Part shown: positions 6,852 to 15,900 of the stretch, one piece after another
Layout: the number at the start of each line of letters is the position of its first letter
How positions within the stretch are numbered: the stretch's first letter is position 1
Assembly (NCBI RefSeq): GCF_003597675.1
Contig: NZ_CP030827.1
Span: forward strand, 3,162,001-3,226,000
DNA from: Neorhizobium sp. NCHU2750
GTDB lineage: Bacteria > Pseudomonadota > Alphaproteobacteria > Rhizobiales > Rhizobiaceae
Direction of reading: 5' to 3'
DNA length: 64,000 nt
Made by a program: the position numbers and the translations under genes
Notes under the pieces: generated by a model
Databases searched by the model: none
The model's input: only the letters and a program-made list of their open reading frames with translations
What the model was told of the DNA's origin: nothing

Positions 6852-9155
6852 TCACATCAGCTTCTCTAGTGTAATCGGCAGGTCGCGCACTCGTTTGCCG
6901 GTGGCGTGGAAGACGGCATTGGCGATGGCCGGAGCCACCCCGACGATGCCGACCTCGCCCACTCCCTTGCCGCCGAGCGCCGACGCCTCGTAATCCGGCA
7001 CGCCGACGGAGATCACCTCGATATCCGGAATGTCGGCATTGGTGGGCACCAGATAGTCCCCGACATTGTTGTTGATCGTGCGCGCATTGCGCGGATCGAC
7101 AAGCCCTTCCTCGAGCAGCGCCTGGCCGATGCCCATGATGATGCCGCCGCGCCACTGGCTTTCCACCATTTTCGGGTTATAGAGCCGGCCGCAATCGAAG
7201 GCCGACACCATGCGTGAGACGCGTACCGTGCCGAAATCCTCGTCCACTTTCACCTCGACGAAATGCGCGCACCATGAATGCATGGAATAGTCGCCCATGG
7301 TCGGCCCCTGGACACGGCCCATGCTGGTCCAGGCATTGCTGCGGTCGGTGGCGCTCTGCGCATCGTCCGGCAGCGTGTTGCGCGTCACTTCCAGCTCATC
7401 GCGGCCAAGCGATGAAAGCAGCTCCGCAAGTGTCATCGACGGCCCGCCACCGCTTGCCACCGAGATCCTGCCCTCCTGGATGACGAGCGTATTGGCACCC
7501 GTCTCGCGGAACGGCGAATTCGGATCGTTGAGCGCCAGCCCGATCAGTTCCTCGCGCGCCGCGTTCGCCGTCTTGTGCACGGCACCGGTAATCGAGCCCG
7601 CCAGCATCGAGCCGCCGGCAATCGCCGAACCCGGCAGGCGGCTGTCGCCAAGCACGACATCGACCTGTTTGATCGAAATGCCGAGCGCCTCGGCCGCCGT
7701 CTGCGCAAGGATCGTATAGGTCCCCTGCCCCATGTCGATCGCCCCCGAGACGACTTCCACCCGGCCGCTCTTCAAGACCCGGATCATCGCCGAACTCGGC
7801 GCTCTCAGAACCGGAAACGTGCCGCAGCCGATGCCCCAGCCGATCAGGTTCCGGCCCTCACGCATCGACCGCGGCGCATGGCTGCGTCTGGACCAGCCGA
7901 AGGCCGCAGCGCCTTCCGTCAGCGCTTCGCGCAGCCGCCGCGTCGACCATGGCTTGCCGGACTGATAGTCGTGATCGGCATAGTTTTTGAGCCTCAGTTC
8001 CAGCGGGTCCATGCCGAGCCTGTAGGCCAGCTCCTCCATCGCGCTTTCGATACCGTAGGCGCTCGGGTTCTTGCCCGGTCCGCGAAGCGCGCCCGGCGTC
8101 ACCGCATTGACCGGTACGACCCTGGTCTGCGAGGAAAAATTCTCGACCTTGTAGAGGATCGGCGTCGCCGCCCCCGTCTGCTCCGGATAGTCCATATAGG
8201 TCGAAGTCTCGCTTGCGCCGCGATGGATGATCGCCTGCAGCACGCCGTCTTCCGTCGCCCCGAGCGAAATCGTCTGGCGCGTCGCCGCCCGTCCGCCATA
8301 GCTGGTGAAGTTCTGCGGCCGGGTCACGGCAAGCCGGACCGGCCGGCCGAGTTTTCTCGCTGCAGCCACCGCCACCGCACCATAGGAGAGCGCCGCCCCC
8401 TTGGAACCGAAGCCGCCGCCGATGAAGGGCGAGACGAGCCGCACATGGTCGAGCGGAATGCCGAACCACTCGGCATAGGTCCGCTGCATGCCATGGGTCC
8501 ACTGGCTGGGCTCCCACACCGTCAGCCGGTCGCCGTCCCATGCGGCCGTCAGGCCATGCGGCTCCATCGCCACGTGATATTCGCGCGGCGTCTCATAGGT
8601 GGCTTCCATCCGAACCGGCGAAGCGGCAAGCGCCTTCTGCGCATCGCCCCATTCGACACTCATGGCCTCGAGAAGCTTGCCCTCGCCCGCTCTCGGATCG
8701 TTCATATCGGCAATCGCCGGCGCTTCCTCATAGGTGATCCGGATCAGCTTCGCCGCCTCGTTCGCCTGCTCGCGGCTTTCCGCAATCACCGCGACAATGC
8801 TCTGGCCGTTATAGCTGATCACCTTCGGCAGCGGATGATAGGGCTGGTTTTCCGGGCGTTTCCCATACCAGTCCGATGCCGCCATCAGTCCCAGATCGTC
8901 TTCCGGCGTGAGGACGGCGACAACGCCCGCTGCGGCAAGCGCTTCTGCCGCATCCACTGACACGACCCGGCCTGCGGCAATCGTGCTCTGCACCAGCACC
9001 GCATGGGCGAGGTTTTCGAGCGGGTATTCCAGCGCGTAGGTGGCGTTGCCGGTGATCTTCAGCTCGCCTTCGAAACGCGACAGCCGCCCGCCGACGACGC
9101 CATCGGCCGAACTGCCGTGCTTTCTCGGTTCCCCGATGGGGTTCATGATGGTCAT
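6852..9155 (-). CDS. Aldehyde/xanthine dehydrogenase molybdopterin-binding subunit (PaoC type)
   Basis: The 767-residue large subunit of a three-gene molybdenum hydroxylase. It has the N-terminal Ald_Xan_dh 'a/b hammerhead' domain ('RFEGELKITGNATYALEYP'), then Moco-binding segments 'SPFIGGGFGSKGAAL', 'ALRGPGKNPSAYGIESAMEE' and 'DMGQGTYTILAQ'. The C-terminal 'GGKGVGEVGIVGVAPAIANAV' contains the glutamate expected to act as catalytic base. It should oxidise aldehydes or N-heterocycles. Closest in layout to E. coli PaoC (YagR). Its ATG overlaps the FAD subunit stop (ATGA), and GGGAGG precedes the start. No paoD/XdhC-type maturation gene is adjacent. Confidence 0.92.
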   Translation of the reverse strand: MTIMNPIGEPRKHGSSADGVVGGRLSRFEGELKITGNATYALEYPLENLAHAVLVQSTIAAGRVVSVDAAEALAAAGVVAVLTPEDDLGLMAASDWYGKRPENQPYHPLPKVISYNGQSIVAVIAESREQANEAAKLIRITYEEAPAIADMNDPRAGEGKLLEAMSVEWGDAQKALAASPVRMEATYETPREYHVAMEPHGLTAAWDGDRLTVWEPSQWTHGMQRTYAEWFGIPLDHVRLVSPFIGGGFGSKGAALSYGAVAVAAARKLGRPVRLAVTRPQNFTSYGGRAATRQTISLGATEDGVLQAIIHRGASETSTYMDYPEQTGAATPILYKVENFSSQTRVVPVNAVTPGALRGPGKNPSAYGIESAMEELAYRLGMDPLELRLKNYADHDYQSGKPWSTRRLREALTEGAAAFGWSRRSHAPRSMREGRNLIGWGIGCGTFPVLRAPSSAMIRVLKSGRVEVVSGAIDMGQGTYTILAQTAAEALGISIKQVDVVLGDSRLPGSAIAGGSMLAGSITGAVHKTANAAREELIGLALNDPNSPFRETGANTLVIQEGRISVASGGGPSMTLAELLSSLGRDELEVTRNTLPDDAQSATDRSNAWTSMGRVQGPTMGDYSMHSWCAHFVEVKVDEDFGTVRVSRMVSAFDCGRLYNPKMVESQWRGGIIMGIGQALLEEGLVDPRNARTINNNVGDYLVPTNADIPDIEVISVGVPDYEASALGGKGVGEVGIVGVAPAIANAVFHATGKRVRDLPITLEKLM

Positions 9156-10147
9156 GCCAGACCTCCCAGGCTTTTCAGCGCACGGGCGACAACGCGCGGC
9201 GCAAGCTCGATCTTGTAGTGATTGCCACCCTGCGCCACGGCACCATCAATGGCATGGCCGACGGCAGCCGCGATCACGTCCTCCGTCAGCGCCTTACCGG
9301 TGAGCGCCGCCTCGACTGCGCGCACCCGCCACGGCCTGGTGGCAACGCCGCCGAGCGCCACGCGCACATCCTTCACCGTCCGCCCGTCGGCCTCGAAGTC
9401 CAGCCCGACGGCAGCACTCGCCGCCGCGAATTCATAGGACTGGCGGTCGCGGATCTTGAGATAGGTCGAATTCCTCGCCGCCGCAGAGGTCGGGATGGCA
9501 AGGCCGGTGATCATCTCCCCCGGCTGGATCACGGTTTCCCTGTCCGGCCGCTCGCCGGGCTCGACGAAGAAATCCTCGACCGGCATGCTGCGCGTGCCCT
9601 GGTCGGAACGGAGCTCGACTGCCGCATCGAAAGCGACAAGCGCCACGGCCAGATCGCCGGGATAGGTTGCGATACACTGCTCGCTCGCACCGAGAACCGC
9701 ATGGTTGCGGGTCACCCCGCCGATGGCCGAACAGCCCGATCCGGGATTGCGCTTGTTGCAGGCGGCAAACGTTGCGGGATCCCGGAAATAGGGACATCGC
9801 GTCCGCTGCAGGAGATTGCCGCCGATCGTCGCCATGTTGCGCAACTGCTGGGAGGCGGCAAGCGATAGCGATTGGGCGATCGCCGGGAAGGCAGCGATGA
9901 CGGCCGGATCGTCGGCAACCGCACTCATTTTCGCAAGCGCCCCGATCGTGGCGCCGCTCTCGTCGACCACGACCCTGTCGAGGTCGGAAAGATGGCTGAT
10001 GTCGATGACCTGGTCCGGCTCGGCGACACCGCATTTGGCGAGATCGAGAAGCGTCGTCCCGCCGGCAAGCAGCATGGCGCCCGCCTGACGCGATGCCTGC
10101 CTTGCCTCATCGGCCGAGGCGGCACGCAGATAGGAAAAATCGCGCAT
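9152..10147 (-). CDS. Molybdenum hydroxylase FAD-binding subunit with extra Fe-S site (PaoB type)
   Basis: The 331-residue FAD subunit shows the two FAD-contacting loops 'AGGTTLLDLAK' (about residues 28-38) and 'ATIGGNLLQRTRCPYFRD' (about 106-123), plus a C-terminal CO-dehydrogenase-flavoprotein-like domain. A cysteine-rich insertion with Cys118, Cys130, Cys139 and Cys158 matches the extra [4Fe-4S] cluster known from E. coli PaoB (YagS) and 4-hydroxybenzoyl-CoA reductase-type enzymes. Its ATG shares one base with the stop of the 2Fe-2S subunit gene and its own stop overlaps the large-subunit start, so the three are translationally coupled. Confidence 0.9.
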   Translation of the reverse strand: MRDFSYLRAASADEARQASRQAGAMLLAGGTTLLDLAKCGVAEPDQVIDISHLSDLDRVVVDESGATIGALAKMSAVADDPAVIAAFPAIAQSLSLAASQQLRNMATIGGNLLQRTRCPYFRDPATFAACNKRNPGSGCSAIGGVTRNHAVLGASEQCIATYPGDLAVALVAFDAAVELRSDQGTRSMPVEDFFVEPGERPDRETVIQPGEMITGLAIPTSAAARNSTYLKIRDRQSYEFAAASAAVGLDFEADGRTVKDVRVALGGVATRPWRVRAVEAALTGKALTEDVIAAAVGHAIDGAVAQGGNHYKIELAPRVVARALKSLGGLA

Positions 10148-10671
10148 CAGCCCACCTCCACCGTTTCCCGCACTTCGGCTCGCGCCGAGGCACCGCCGGC
10201 GAGCCTGCCGGCCGCCTCGCGCACCGCCGCAACGATGCTGTTATAGGCCCCGCACCGACAGAGATTGCCGGACATGTATTCGCGGATCTCCGCATCCGAT
10301 CCCGCATGTCCTTCGCGGATGCAGGCGACCGCCGACATGATCTGCCCGGGCGTGCAGTAACCGCACTGGAAGGCGTCCTGTTCCAGGAAGGCGGCCTGCA
10401 CCGCATGCAGTGTACCGTCTTGCGAAACCAGACCCTCGATCGTCGTCACCTGTCGCCCTTCCACCTGGGCGGCGAGCGTCAGACAGGAAAGCACGCGACG
10501 GCCATCCACATGGCAGGTACAGGCGCCGCACTGGCCCTGGTCACATCCTTTCTTGGTACCGGTCAGCCCGATCTCCTCGCGCAGCGCATCGAGAAGCGTG
10601 ACGCGCGGCTCGAGATCGAGCTCATACATCTTGTCGTTGATATCGAGACGGACATGGGTCGTTCGTGTCAT
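10147..10671 (-). CDS. Molybdenum hydroxylase [2Fe-2S] subunit (PaoA type)
   Basis: The 174-residue protein carries both clusters of this subunit family: a plant-ferredoxin-type site (Cys43, Cys48, Cys51, Cys63; 'CDQGQCGACTCHVDGRRVLSC') and a second site (Cys103, Cys106, Cys138, Cys140; 'CGYCTPGQ' and 'NLCRCGAY'). It passes electrons from the Moco centre to FAD. Unlike E. coli PaoA it has no twin-arginine leader, so this complex is probably cytoplasmic. GGAGGTTATC precedes the ATG. It is the first gene of the operon, divergent from the TetR gene. Confidence 0.92.
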   Translation of the reverse strand: MTRTTHVRLDINDKMYELDLEPRVTLLDALREEIGLTGTKKGCDQGQCGACTCHVDGRRVLSCLTLAAQVEGRQVTTIEGLVSQDGTLHAVQAAFLEQDAFQCGYCTPGQIMSAVACIREGHAGSDAEIREYMSGNLCRCGAYNSIVAAVREAAGRLAGGASARAEVRETVEVG

Positions 10672-10732
10672 GATAACCTCCTGCTACCAATACGAGAAAA
10701 AGCGGCCTATACGACTGGACGATCTGTTCTGG

Positions 10733-10752
10733 AGCGCTAAATATTAAGCGCT
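10733..10752. promoter_or_regulatory. Inverted repeat upstream of the molybdenum hydroxylase operon
   Basis: AGCGCT-A-AATATT-A-AGCGCT is a near-perfect 20-base dyad (only the two single A positions break it), 62 bases upstream of the first operon ATG and 145 bases from the TetR start. It is a candidate operator for the divergent TetR regulator. Confidence 0.4.
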
Positions 10753-10810
10753 GGACGCGAATGCGACGTTTTTCAGCATGACATCCGCCCTACTTCTGGT
10801 TTAAAAAGTA

Positions 10811-10838
10811 GGAGGACGCCTCAATCGGAGGCTCCTCC
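10811..10838. other. Hairpin in the divergent TetR/operon gap
   Basis: GGAGGA-C-GCCTC pairs with GAGGC-TCCTCC (one bulged base), in the 225-base divergent region. Just upstream, CTACTT and AAGTAG form another short dyad at 10791-10812. The role is unknown; these could be leader structures or regulator sites. Confidence 0.3.
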
Positions 10839-10852
10839 GTTTAAACTAGCGT

Positions 10853-10871
10853 CTTGACGCGCGACGTCAAG
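10853..10871. promoter_or_regulatory. Perfect 7+7 inverted repeat, candidate TetR operator
   Basis: CTTGACG-cgcga-CGTCAAG lies 25 bases upstream of the TetR TTG start. The left arm includes TTGACG, which could be a -35 element. The spacing and symmetry fit an autorepression site for a TetR homodimer. Confidence 0.5.
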
Positions 10872-10896
10872 GGCTGAAATCGAGTGGAGCGTCATC

Positions 10897-11490
10897 TTGG
10901 CCCTGGCCACGCAGGAGAATGCAGACCAGACCTCGCCGAAGCTGAGAGCCGACGCGCGCCGAAATCGCGACAAGCTGATTGAGGTCGCAGCGCAAGCTTT
11001 CGCCGAAAATGGCGTCGAGACCTCGCTGGAGGATATCGCCCGCAAGGCGGGTGTCGGCATCGGCACGCTGTATCGCCATTTTCCCACCCGCGAACATCTG
11101 GTCGAGGTCGTCTATCGTCGCGAATTGCAGAACCTCGCCGACGCCGCCAACGAACTCGCCGGCTCCCGCGCCCCGGACGAGGCACTGGAACAGTGGATGT
11201 TCCACTTCATCGACTACATGGCCACCAAGCGCGGCATGGCAAGCAGCTTGAAGATCATCGCCAGCTCCAATTCCGACATGTTCGCAGAAGGTTTCGGCCG
11301 CATCCGCGAAGCCTTCGGCAAATTGCTGACGGCAGCCCGCGAGGAACATCTGATCCGCACCGACATCTGCCAGATGGACCTGATGCATGCCCTGTCGAGC
11401 ATCTACACCATCCCCGATACGCCCGAATGGCGCGAACGCGCCAACCGCCTTGTCGGCCTGCTGATGGACGGCCTGCGCGTCAAGCGGTGA
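10897..11490 (+). CDS. TetR family transcriptional regulator
   Basis: The 197-residue protein has an N-terminal TetR helix-turn-helix ('NRDKLIEVAAQAFAENGVET', 'SLEDIARKAGVGIGTLYRHFPTREHLVEVVY', residues about 22-75) and an all-helical ligand-binding C-terminal domain of the SbtR-like type. It starts at TTG 10897, with GTGGAG about seven bases upstream; no in-frame ATG is available. It is divergent from the molybdenum hydroxylase operon and probably represses it. Its inducer, likely an aldehyde or aromatic compound, is not known. Confidence 0.88.
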   Translation: MALATQENADQTSPKLRADARRNRDKLIEVAAQAFAENGVETSLEDIARKAGVGIGTLYRHFPTREHLVEVVYRRELQNLADAANELAGSRAPDEALEQWMFHFIDYMATKRGMASSLKIIASSNSDMFAEGFGRIREAFGKLLTAAREEHLIRTDICQMDLMHALSSIYTIPDTPEWRERANRLVGLLMDGLRVKR

Positions 11491-11516
11491 ACACCGCACG
11501 CCAGCACTTCATGCGA

Positions 11517-11546
11517 AAACGGCCCGGTTTCCCGGGCCGTTTTTTA
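11517..11546. terminator. Rho-independent terminator, bidirectional
   Basis: ACGGCCCGG-ttt-cCCGGGCCGT is followed by a run of T on the plus strand and preceded by AAA (T on the minus strand). It lies between the stops of the convergent TetR and exoP genes, so it can serve both. Confidence 0.85.
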
Positions 11547-13892
11547 TTATTCCGCCGCCACTTCCTTGTAGTCCCGATAATAGGACAGGTAGTTGCCGCG
11601 CAGGCGTTCCGGGGCACCCGGATCGGCGAACTTGTGCAGTTCGGCAAGATTGGTCTTGTTGAGGATGACGCCGATCGTCTTGGCAGCGATCTGCGGCTCC
11701 GACTGCAGCACGCTCTGCACCGCCTTGGCCGGTGTCGCGCCCCATTCGGTGACGAACACGAAACCGTCCGCATAGGGCTCGAACGCCTTGGCATCGATGA
11801 CCGGGATCAGCGGCGCAAGGTCGACGACGATGACGTCGAAGGTTTCCTTGATGCTTTCGAGGAACTGGCTCATGCCGGTCGAGGCAAGCAGTTCGCTCGT
11901 ATGCGTCACCTGCCGACCGCGGGTCGTCATCGGCAGGATGGTCAGGCGCGAGCGGCGATCGACGCGGGCAACGCTCGTCCACGACGTCTTGTTGAGGATG
12001 ACGTCGACGAGACCGACTTCCGGCTCGCTGGCCAGCATCTTCGAAAGACCGGGATTACGCAGGTCGGCGTCGATGACGAGCGTGCGCGCACCACTGGAAG
12101 CGATAAGACCCGCGAGGTTTGCCGCAACCGTCGACTTGCCCTCGCCCGGAAGGCAGGAGACCACGCCGATGACCGAGCACTTCTTGCCCTGCAGGACGAT
12201 ATCGCAGGCAAGCTTGGTATTGCGCAGCGTCTCGGCAAATTGCGACCGCGGTGCCTCGACGGCAACCCGCATCATCCGGCGGAACGAGATCGGATCACCC
12301 GGCGGCAGGTTTGCCGCGTCAACAGGCTCAGGCGCCGCATTGGGCTTGTTGGCGGGCTCCTCTCGGGCGGGACCCGCGATGCGCGGCAGATAACCGAGGA
12401 AGCGCATGCCGAGCTTCTGCTGCACGTCTTCACCGGTGCGGAAGAAGCGTTCGCGCAGTTCCAGCACGGCCGCGACCGCACAGCCGACCAGAAGGCCGAG
12501 CACGATGGAAAGGGCGATCGTCAACGTCTTGCGCGGGCTCGATGGCGAGATCGGCACACCGGCTTCGGAGATCACACGCGCCTTGGCAATCGGCAGCGAC
12601 TGCAGCTGCGAGGCCTGTTCGAAACGCTGCAGATAGGATTCATAGAGCGTCCGCAGCGCCGATGCCTTCTGCTCCAGCTCCTGCAACTGCACCATGTTGA
12701 CGTTTGCATCGGCATTATGGCCGGCAACGCGCTGGATATTGTCCTTGAGCGACTGCACGCGCGACTGGGCAACGTCGGAATCGTTCTTGAAACCGCCCGT
12801 AAGCTGCTGCAATTCGCGGAACATCTGCTGTGCCACATCCTGCTTTTCGGCCTTCAGGGCTACCGCCTGCGGATGATCTGCGCCGAACTGCTGGATGACG
12901 GCCTGCTCGCGGTCGTTGATGTTGATATAGCGCTTGCGCAAGTCCTGCATGACCGTGTTGTCGGTGTCGCGGTTGGACACCACGGCATTCTGCACGGCCG
13001 CATCGGGCCCCTTCTCGACGATCGCCTTGTATTGGTTGTAACGCGCTTCGGCCGTTGCGGCATCGGCCTGCGCCACGATCAGCTGGCTGTTGAGGTCGGA
13101 AAGCTGCTGGGTGGAGAGAAGCTCGCCGCGCGGGGAAACCAGCCCCTTCTCGCGCTTGTACTGTTCGACGGCAAGCGATGCCTGCTGGGCGCGGGTATTG
13201 AGGTCGTTGAGACGTTCCTGCAGCCAGACGCTCGCTCGTTCCGTCGCATCGAAATTGGCGTTGAGCTGTTCCGTCAGGTAGGAATCCGCATAGGTCTTTG
13301 TGATCTTTGTCGACAGAAGCGGGTCGGGCGACTTGATCGAAAGCGAAATCACCGAGCTGCGGCCGACACGGTCGACGGTCAGGGCCTGCTGGATTACCGC
13401 TGCGGCCTTCTCCCGCTTGCCGGCGGCAATCTGTTCCGCCGTCGGTTCCGGCTTGCTCGAAGATACCAGCGAGGTAACGCCCTTCAGCATGCCCTTCAGA
13501 TAGTCGACCGGCGACTTCGGCGGGTCGACGATCAGGTCGTTATCTGCAAGCTTGGCCTTGTCGACGACGGCAAGCGCCAGTTCCTTCGACTTCAGGATTT
13601 CGACCGCGCTCGACATCTGGTTGTCGAGCATCTGCGCGCTTTGCGGGTCCGTCTGGTCCTCGGCATAGCGGGACAGGTTGTCATCCATCAAGATATTCGT
13701 ATTTGCCGTATACATCGGCTGGGCGAACAGCAGGTAGACGCCTGCAAGCACGACCATAACTGCTACGCAAACACCGATCACTCCCATTCGGCGCATGGCT
13801 GCAGACCACAGCTTGTCGAGATCGATGAACGTATCGTGGTCTTTCGGTTCGTTCTGAAAGATCGTCATCGGTCGGAAATTTGCCTGATCCAT
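11547..13892 (-). CDS. exoP: Succinoglycan chain-length regulator and BY-kinase ExoP (Wzc type)
   Basis: The 781-residue inner-membrane protein matches the ExoP layout and usual length. It has a first membrane segment ('MGVIGVCVAVMVVLAGVYLLF'-like region near residue 35), a large periplasmic Wzz/coiled-coil domain, and a second membrane segment with a proline-rich flank (near residue 460). A cytoplasmic tyrosine-kinase domain follows, with Walker A 'PGEGKSTVAANLAG', A' 'LVIDADLRNPG' and Walker B 'DVIVVDLAPLIPV'. The C-terminus has a tyrosine cluster (YLSYYRDYKE) for autophosphorylation. It controls the degree of polymerisation. The start at MDQANFRP (13892) is chosen by homology; the ribosome binding site is weak. 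It is the last gene of the exoH-to-exoP operon. Confidence 0.93.
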   Translation of the reverse strand: MDQANFRPMTIFQNEPKDHDTFIDLDKLWSAAMRRMGVIGVCVAVMVVLAGVYLLFAQPMYTANTNILMDDNLSRYAEDQTDPQSAQMLDNQMSSAVEILKSKELALAVVDKAKLADNDLIVDPPKSPVDYLKGMLKGVTSLVSSSKPEPTAEQIAAGKREKAAAVIQQALTVDRVGRSSVISLSIKSPDPLLSTKITKTYADSYLTEQLNANFDATERASVWLQERLNDLNTRAQQASLAVEQYKREKGLVSPRGELLSTQQLSDLNSQLIVAQADAATAEARYNQYKAIVEKGPDAAVQNAVVSNRDTDNTVMQDLRKRYININDREQAVIQQFGADHPQAVALKAEKQDVAQQMFRELQQLTGGFKNDSDVAQSRVQSLKDNIQRVAGHNADANVNMVQLQELEQKASALRTLYESYLQRFEQASQLQSLPIAKARVISEAGVPISPSSPRKTLTIALSIVLGLLVGCAVAAVLELRERFFRTGEDVQQKLGMRFLGYLPRIAGPAREEPANKPNAAPEPVDAANLPPGDPISFRRMMRVAVEAPRSQFAETLRNTKLACDIVLQGKKCSVIGVVSCLPGEGKSTVAANLAGLIASSGARTLVIDADLRNPGLSKMLASEPEVGLVDVILNKTSWTSVARVDRRSRLTILPMTTRGRQVTHTSELLASTGMSQFLESIKETFDVIVVDLAPLIPVIDAKAFEPYADGFVFVTEWGATPAKAVQSVLQSEPQIAAKTIGVILNKTNLAELHKFADPGAPERLRGNYLSYYRDYKEVAAE

Positions 13893-13989
13893 GATTTCAT
13901 CCGCTTCGGGAAAAATGTCGGAGAAAGGCAGAGGTTCCGCCCTTCTCCATGTCATTGAGAGACGTCAGTCTCCATGCGAAGGCGATGCG

Positions 13990-14895
13990 CTAGGCTGCGC
14001 GCACCTTGGTTTCATGCATGTCCAGCAGTTCCTTGATCGTCACTGCCAATTCGCCGCTCATGTCCGAACGCATCATGGCGAAGGCAACATTGGCCTCGAT
14101 GAAGCCGCGCTTCGAACCGCAGTCGAACGTCCGACCCTGGTAAGGATGCGCATGGAACGGCTGAATCTTCAACAGTTTCTGCATGCTGTCGGTCAGCTGG
14201 ATCTCGTTGCCGGCACCGCGCTCCTGGCTTTCCAGCAGTTCGAAGATCTGCGGCTGGAGAATATAGCGGCCATTGAGATAATAGTTTGACGGCGCATCCG
14301 CCGGCTTCGGCTTTTCCACCATGCCGGTCACCTGGAAGCCGTGGCGGACATCCTGGCCGATGGCGACGACGCCATAGCTCGACGTCTCTTCCGGAAGGCA
14401 CTGCTCGACCGCAAACACGTTGCCGCCAACTTCCTCGTAGAGGTCCATCAGGCCGGACATGCAGCCGCGCGCACCATAGGACACCATGTCGGGCAGGAGC
14501 AGCGCGAAGGGCTCGTCGCCCACCAGTTCACGCGCGCACCAGACCGCATGGCCGAGGCCGAGCGGCACCTGCTGGCGGGTATAGCTGACGGTCCCTGCAA
14601 GCGGCAGCATCTTTTCCAGCTGCGTCACCTGCACCGTCTTGCCGGCCCGGGTAAGGCTTGCGATCAGTTCCGGATTGCTGTCGAAATAGTCTTCGATGGC
14701 AGTCTTGTTGCGGCTGGTGACGAAAATGATGTTTTCGATGCCTGCCTGCATGGCTTCATCAACGGCATATTGCACGACCGGACGATCGACGATCGTCAGC
14801 ATTTCCTTGGGCATTGCCTTGGTTGCGGGCAGGAAACGGGTTCCATTGCCTGCAACGGGGATCACTGCTTTGCGAACTGGTCTCTTCAAGTCCAT
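13990..14895 (-). CDS. exoN: UTP-glucose-1-phosphate uridylyltransferase ExoN (GalU)
   Basis: The 301-residue nucleotidyltransferase begins '[20 protein letters not shown]' with the GxGTR-x-P-TK signature. It continues '[20 protein letters not shown]', '[26 protein letters not shown]' and 'GMVEKPKP'. It makes UDP-glucose from UTP and glucose-1-phosphate, the donor for the glucosyl residues of succinoglycan. The length equals the usual ExoN/GalU length. AAGGACGAAGGA precedes the ATG. It sits between exoO and exoP. A second housekeeping galU may exist elsewhere in the genome. Confidence 0.95.
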   Translation of the reverse strand: MDLKRPVRKAVIPVAGNGTRFLPATKAMPKEMLTIVDRPVVQYAVDEAMQAGIENIIFVTSRNKTAIEDYFDSNPELIASLTRAGKTVQVTQLEKMLPLAGTVSYTRQQVPLGLGHAVWCARELVGDEPFALLLPDMVSYGARGCMSGLMDLYEEVGGNVFAVEQCLPEETSSYGVVAIGQDVRHGFQVTGMVEKPKPADAPSNYYLNGRYILQPQIFELLESQERGAGNEIQLTDSMQKLLKIQPFHAHPYQGRTFDCGSKRGFIEANVAFAMMRSDMSGELAVTIKELLDMHETKVRAA

Positions 14896-14943
14896 TCCTT
14901 CGTCCTTTCCAGGGGGGCGCCCCCGCCCTCTTCCGACAGGATT

Positions 14944-15900
14944 TCAGTTGACGCCGGTCGCCTTCACGAACCGGCGCATGCGAACGGCGATGGGCATCCT
15001 GAAGTGTTTCAGTGCCCCTGGTGCTTGCATCGCCGTTTTGAGGAACCCGCCGACGGACTTGCGCTTGACTTCGTCGACGAGTGTTAGAAATGAGCGGGCC
15101 TCGATGATGCTGCGGGTACGTCGCTGCTGCGCCGCCATCTCCGCCGGCCCCAATGTGTAGCGTGATAGAAACCTCCGGTCCCCCTCCAGCATGTCGTCCA
15201 AATGCTGCTGCTTCAGCACGCGGGAAATCGACCCCTGCCGCAGATAATAGACATAGCCGACATTCGGATCGACGGCGCAGCGCGCGCCGGCAGCCAGCGC
15301 CGAGGCGAACAGGATATAATCCTCGCCGATCTTCAGCATGTCATCGAACTTCAGGTCATGCGCAATCAGGAAGTCGCGCAGGAAGATCGGCTTCATGTAG
15401 CCGAAATTGAAGGTCGTCTTGAAGATCAGGTTGGACGTGATGAATTCGGACAGCGTGATCTCGTGCTGCCTCGCAAGCTGCTGCCTGTCGAACATCGTCT
15501 TCGCCGCGCCGCCTTCGATCGGCACCACATCGACATTGTCGACCACCACCTGCGCCTCGAGCTCCTTCGCCTTGAGGATCATCGACAGCATGCGTTCGGG
15601 CTTCACCGCATCGTCGGAATCGAGCGTCGCGATCCACCGGCCGGTGGCAGCCGCGATGCCCGCATTGCGCGCCTTGCCCGGCCCGCCATTCTGCGCCTGG
15701 CGGATCAGCCTCACCCGCGGATCGCTGTAGCTTTCGGCAATCTCGACCGTATCGTCGCTCGAGCAATCATCGATGACGACCACCTCGACCGTCACGCCGA
15801 CCTGCGACAGAGCGCTGTCGATCGCACGTTTCAGCGTGTCTTCCGCATTGTAGGCGGCGATGATGAAGCTCACATCCGGGCGCGAGGCATCGACGATCAT
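14944..15900 (-). CDS. exoO: Succinoglycan glycosyltransferase ExoO
   Basis: The 318-residue family 2 glycosyltransferase has a GT-A fold: 'VSFIIAAYNAEDTLKRAIDS', 'VVVIDDCSSDDTVEIAESY', 'QNGGPGKARNAGIAAATGRW' and the DXD-like 'ATLDSDDAVKPE'. By position between exoM and exoN and by length, it is ExoO, which adds a beta-1,6-linked glucose, the first sugar of the side chain, to the lipid-linked unit. The ATG overlaps the exoM stop (ATGA). It acts on the cytoplasmic face of the inner membrane. Confidence 0.88.
   Translation of the reverse strand: MIVDASRPDVSFIIAAYNAEDTLKRAIDSALSQVGVTVEVVVIDDCSSDDTVEIAESYSDPRVRLIRQAQNGGPGKARNAGIAAATGRWIATLDSDDAVKPERMLSMILKAKELEAQVVVDNVDVVPIEGGAAKTMFDRQQLARQHEITLSEFITSNLIFKTTFNFGYMKPIFLRDFLIAHDLKFDDMLKIGEDYILFASALAAGARCAVDPNVGYVYYLRQGSISRVLKQQHLDDMLEGDRRFLSRYTLGPAEMAAQQRRTRSIIEARSFLTLVDEVKRKSVGGFLKTAMQAPGALKHFRMPIAVRMRRFVKATGVN

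Noticed and set aside
7575..8960. Plus-strand open frame of 461 codons opposite the molybdopterin subunit
   Set aside because: It is antisense to a complete, motif-bearing gene and has no family-like sequence.
11193..13958. Very long plus-strand open frame (921 codons) opposite exoP
   Set aside because: Its composition is rich in Arg, His and Gln, typical of a GC-rich antisense shadow, and exoP on the other strand has all expected motifs.
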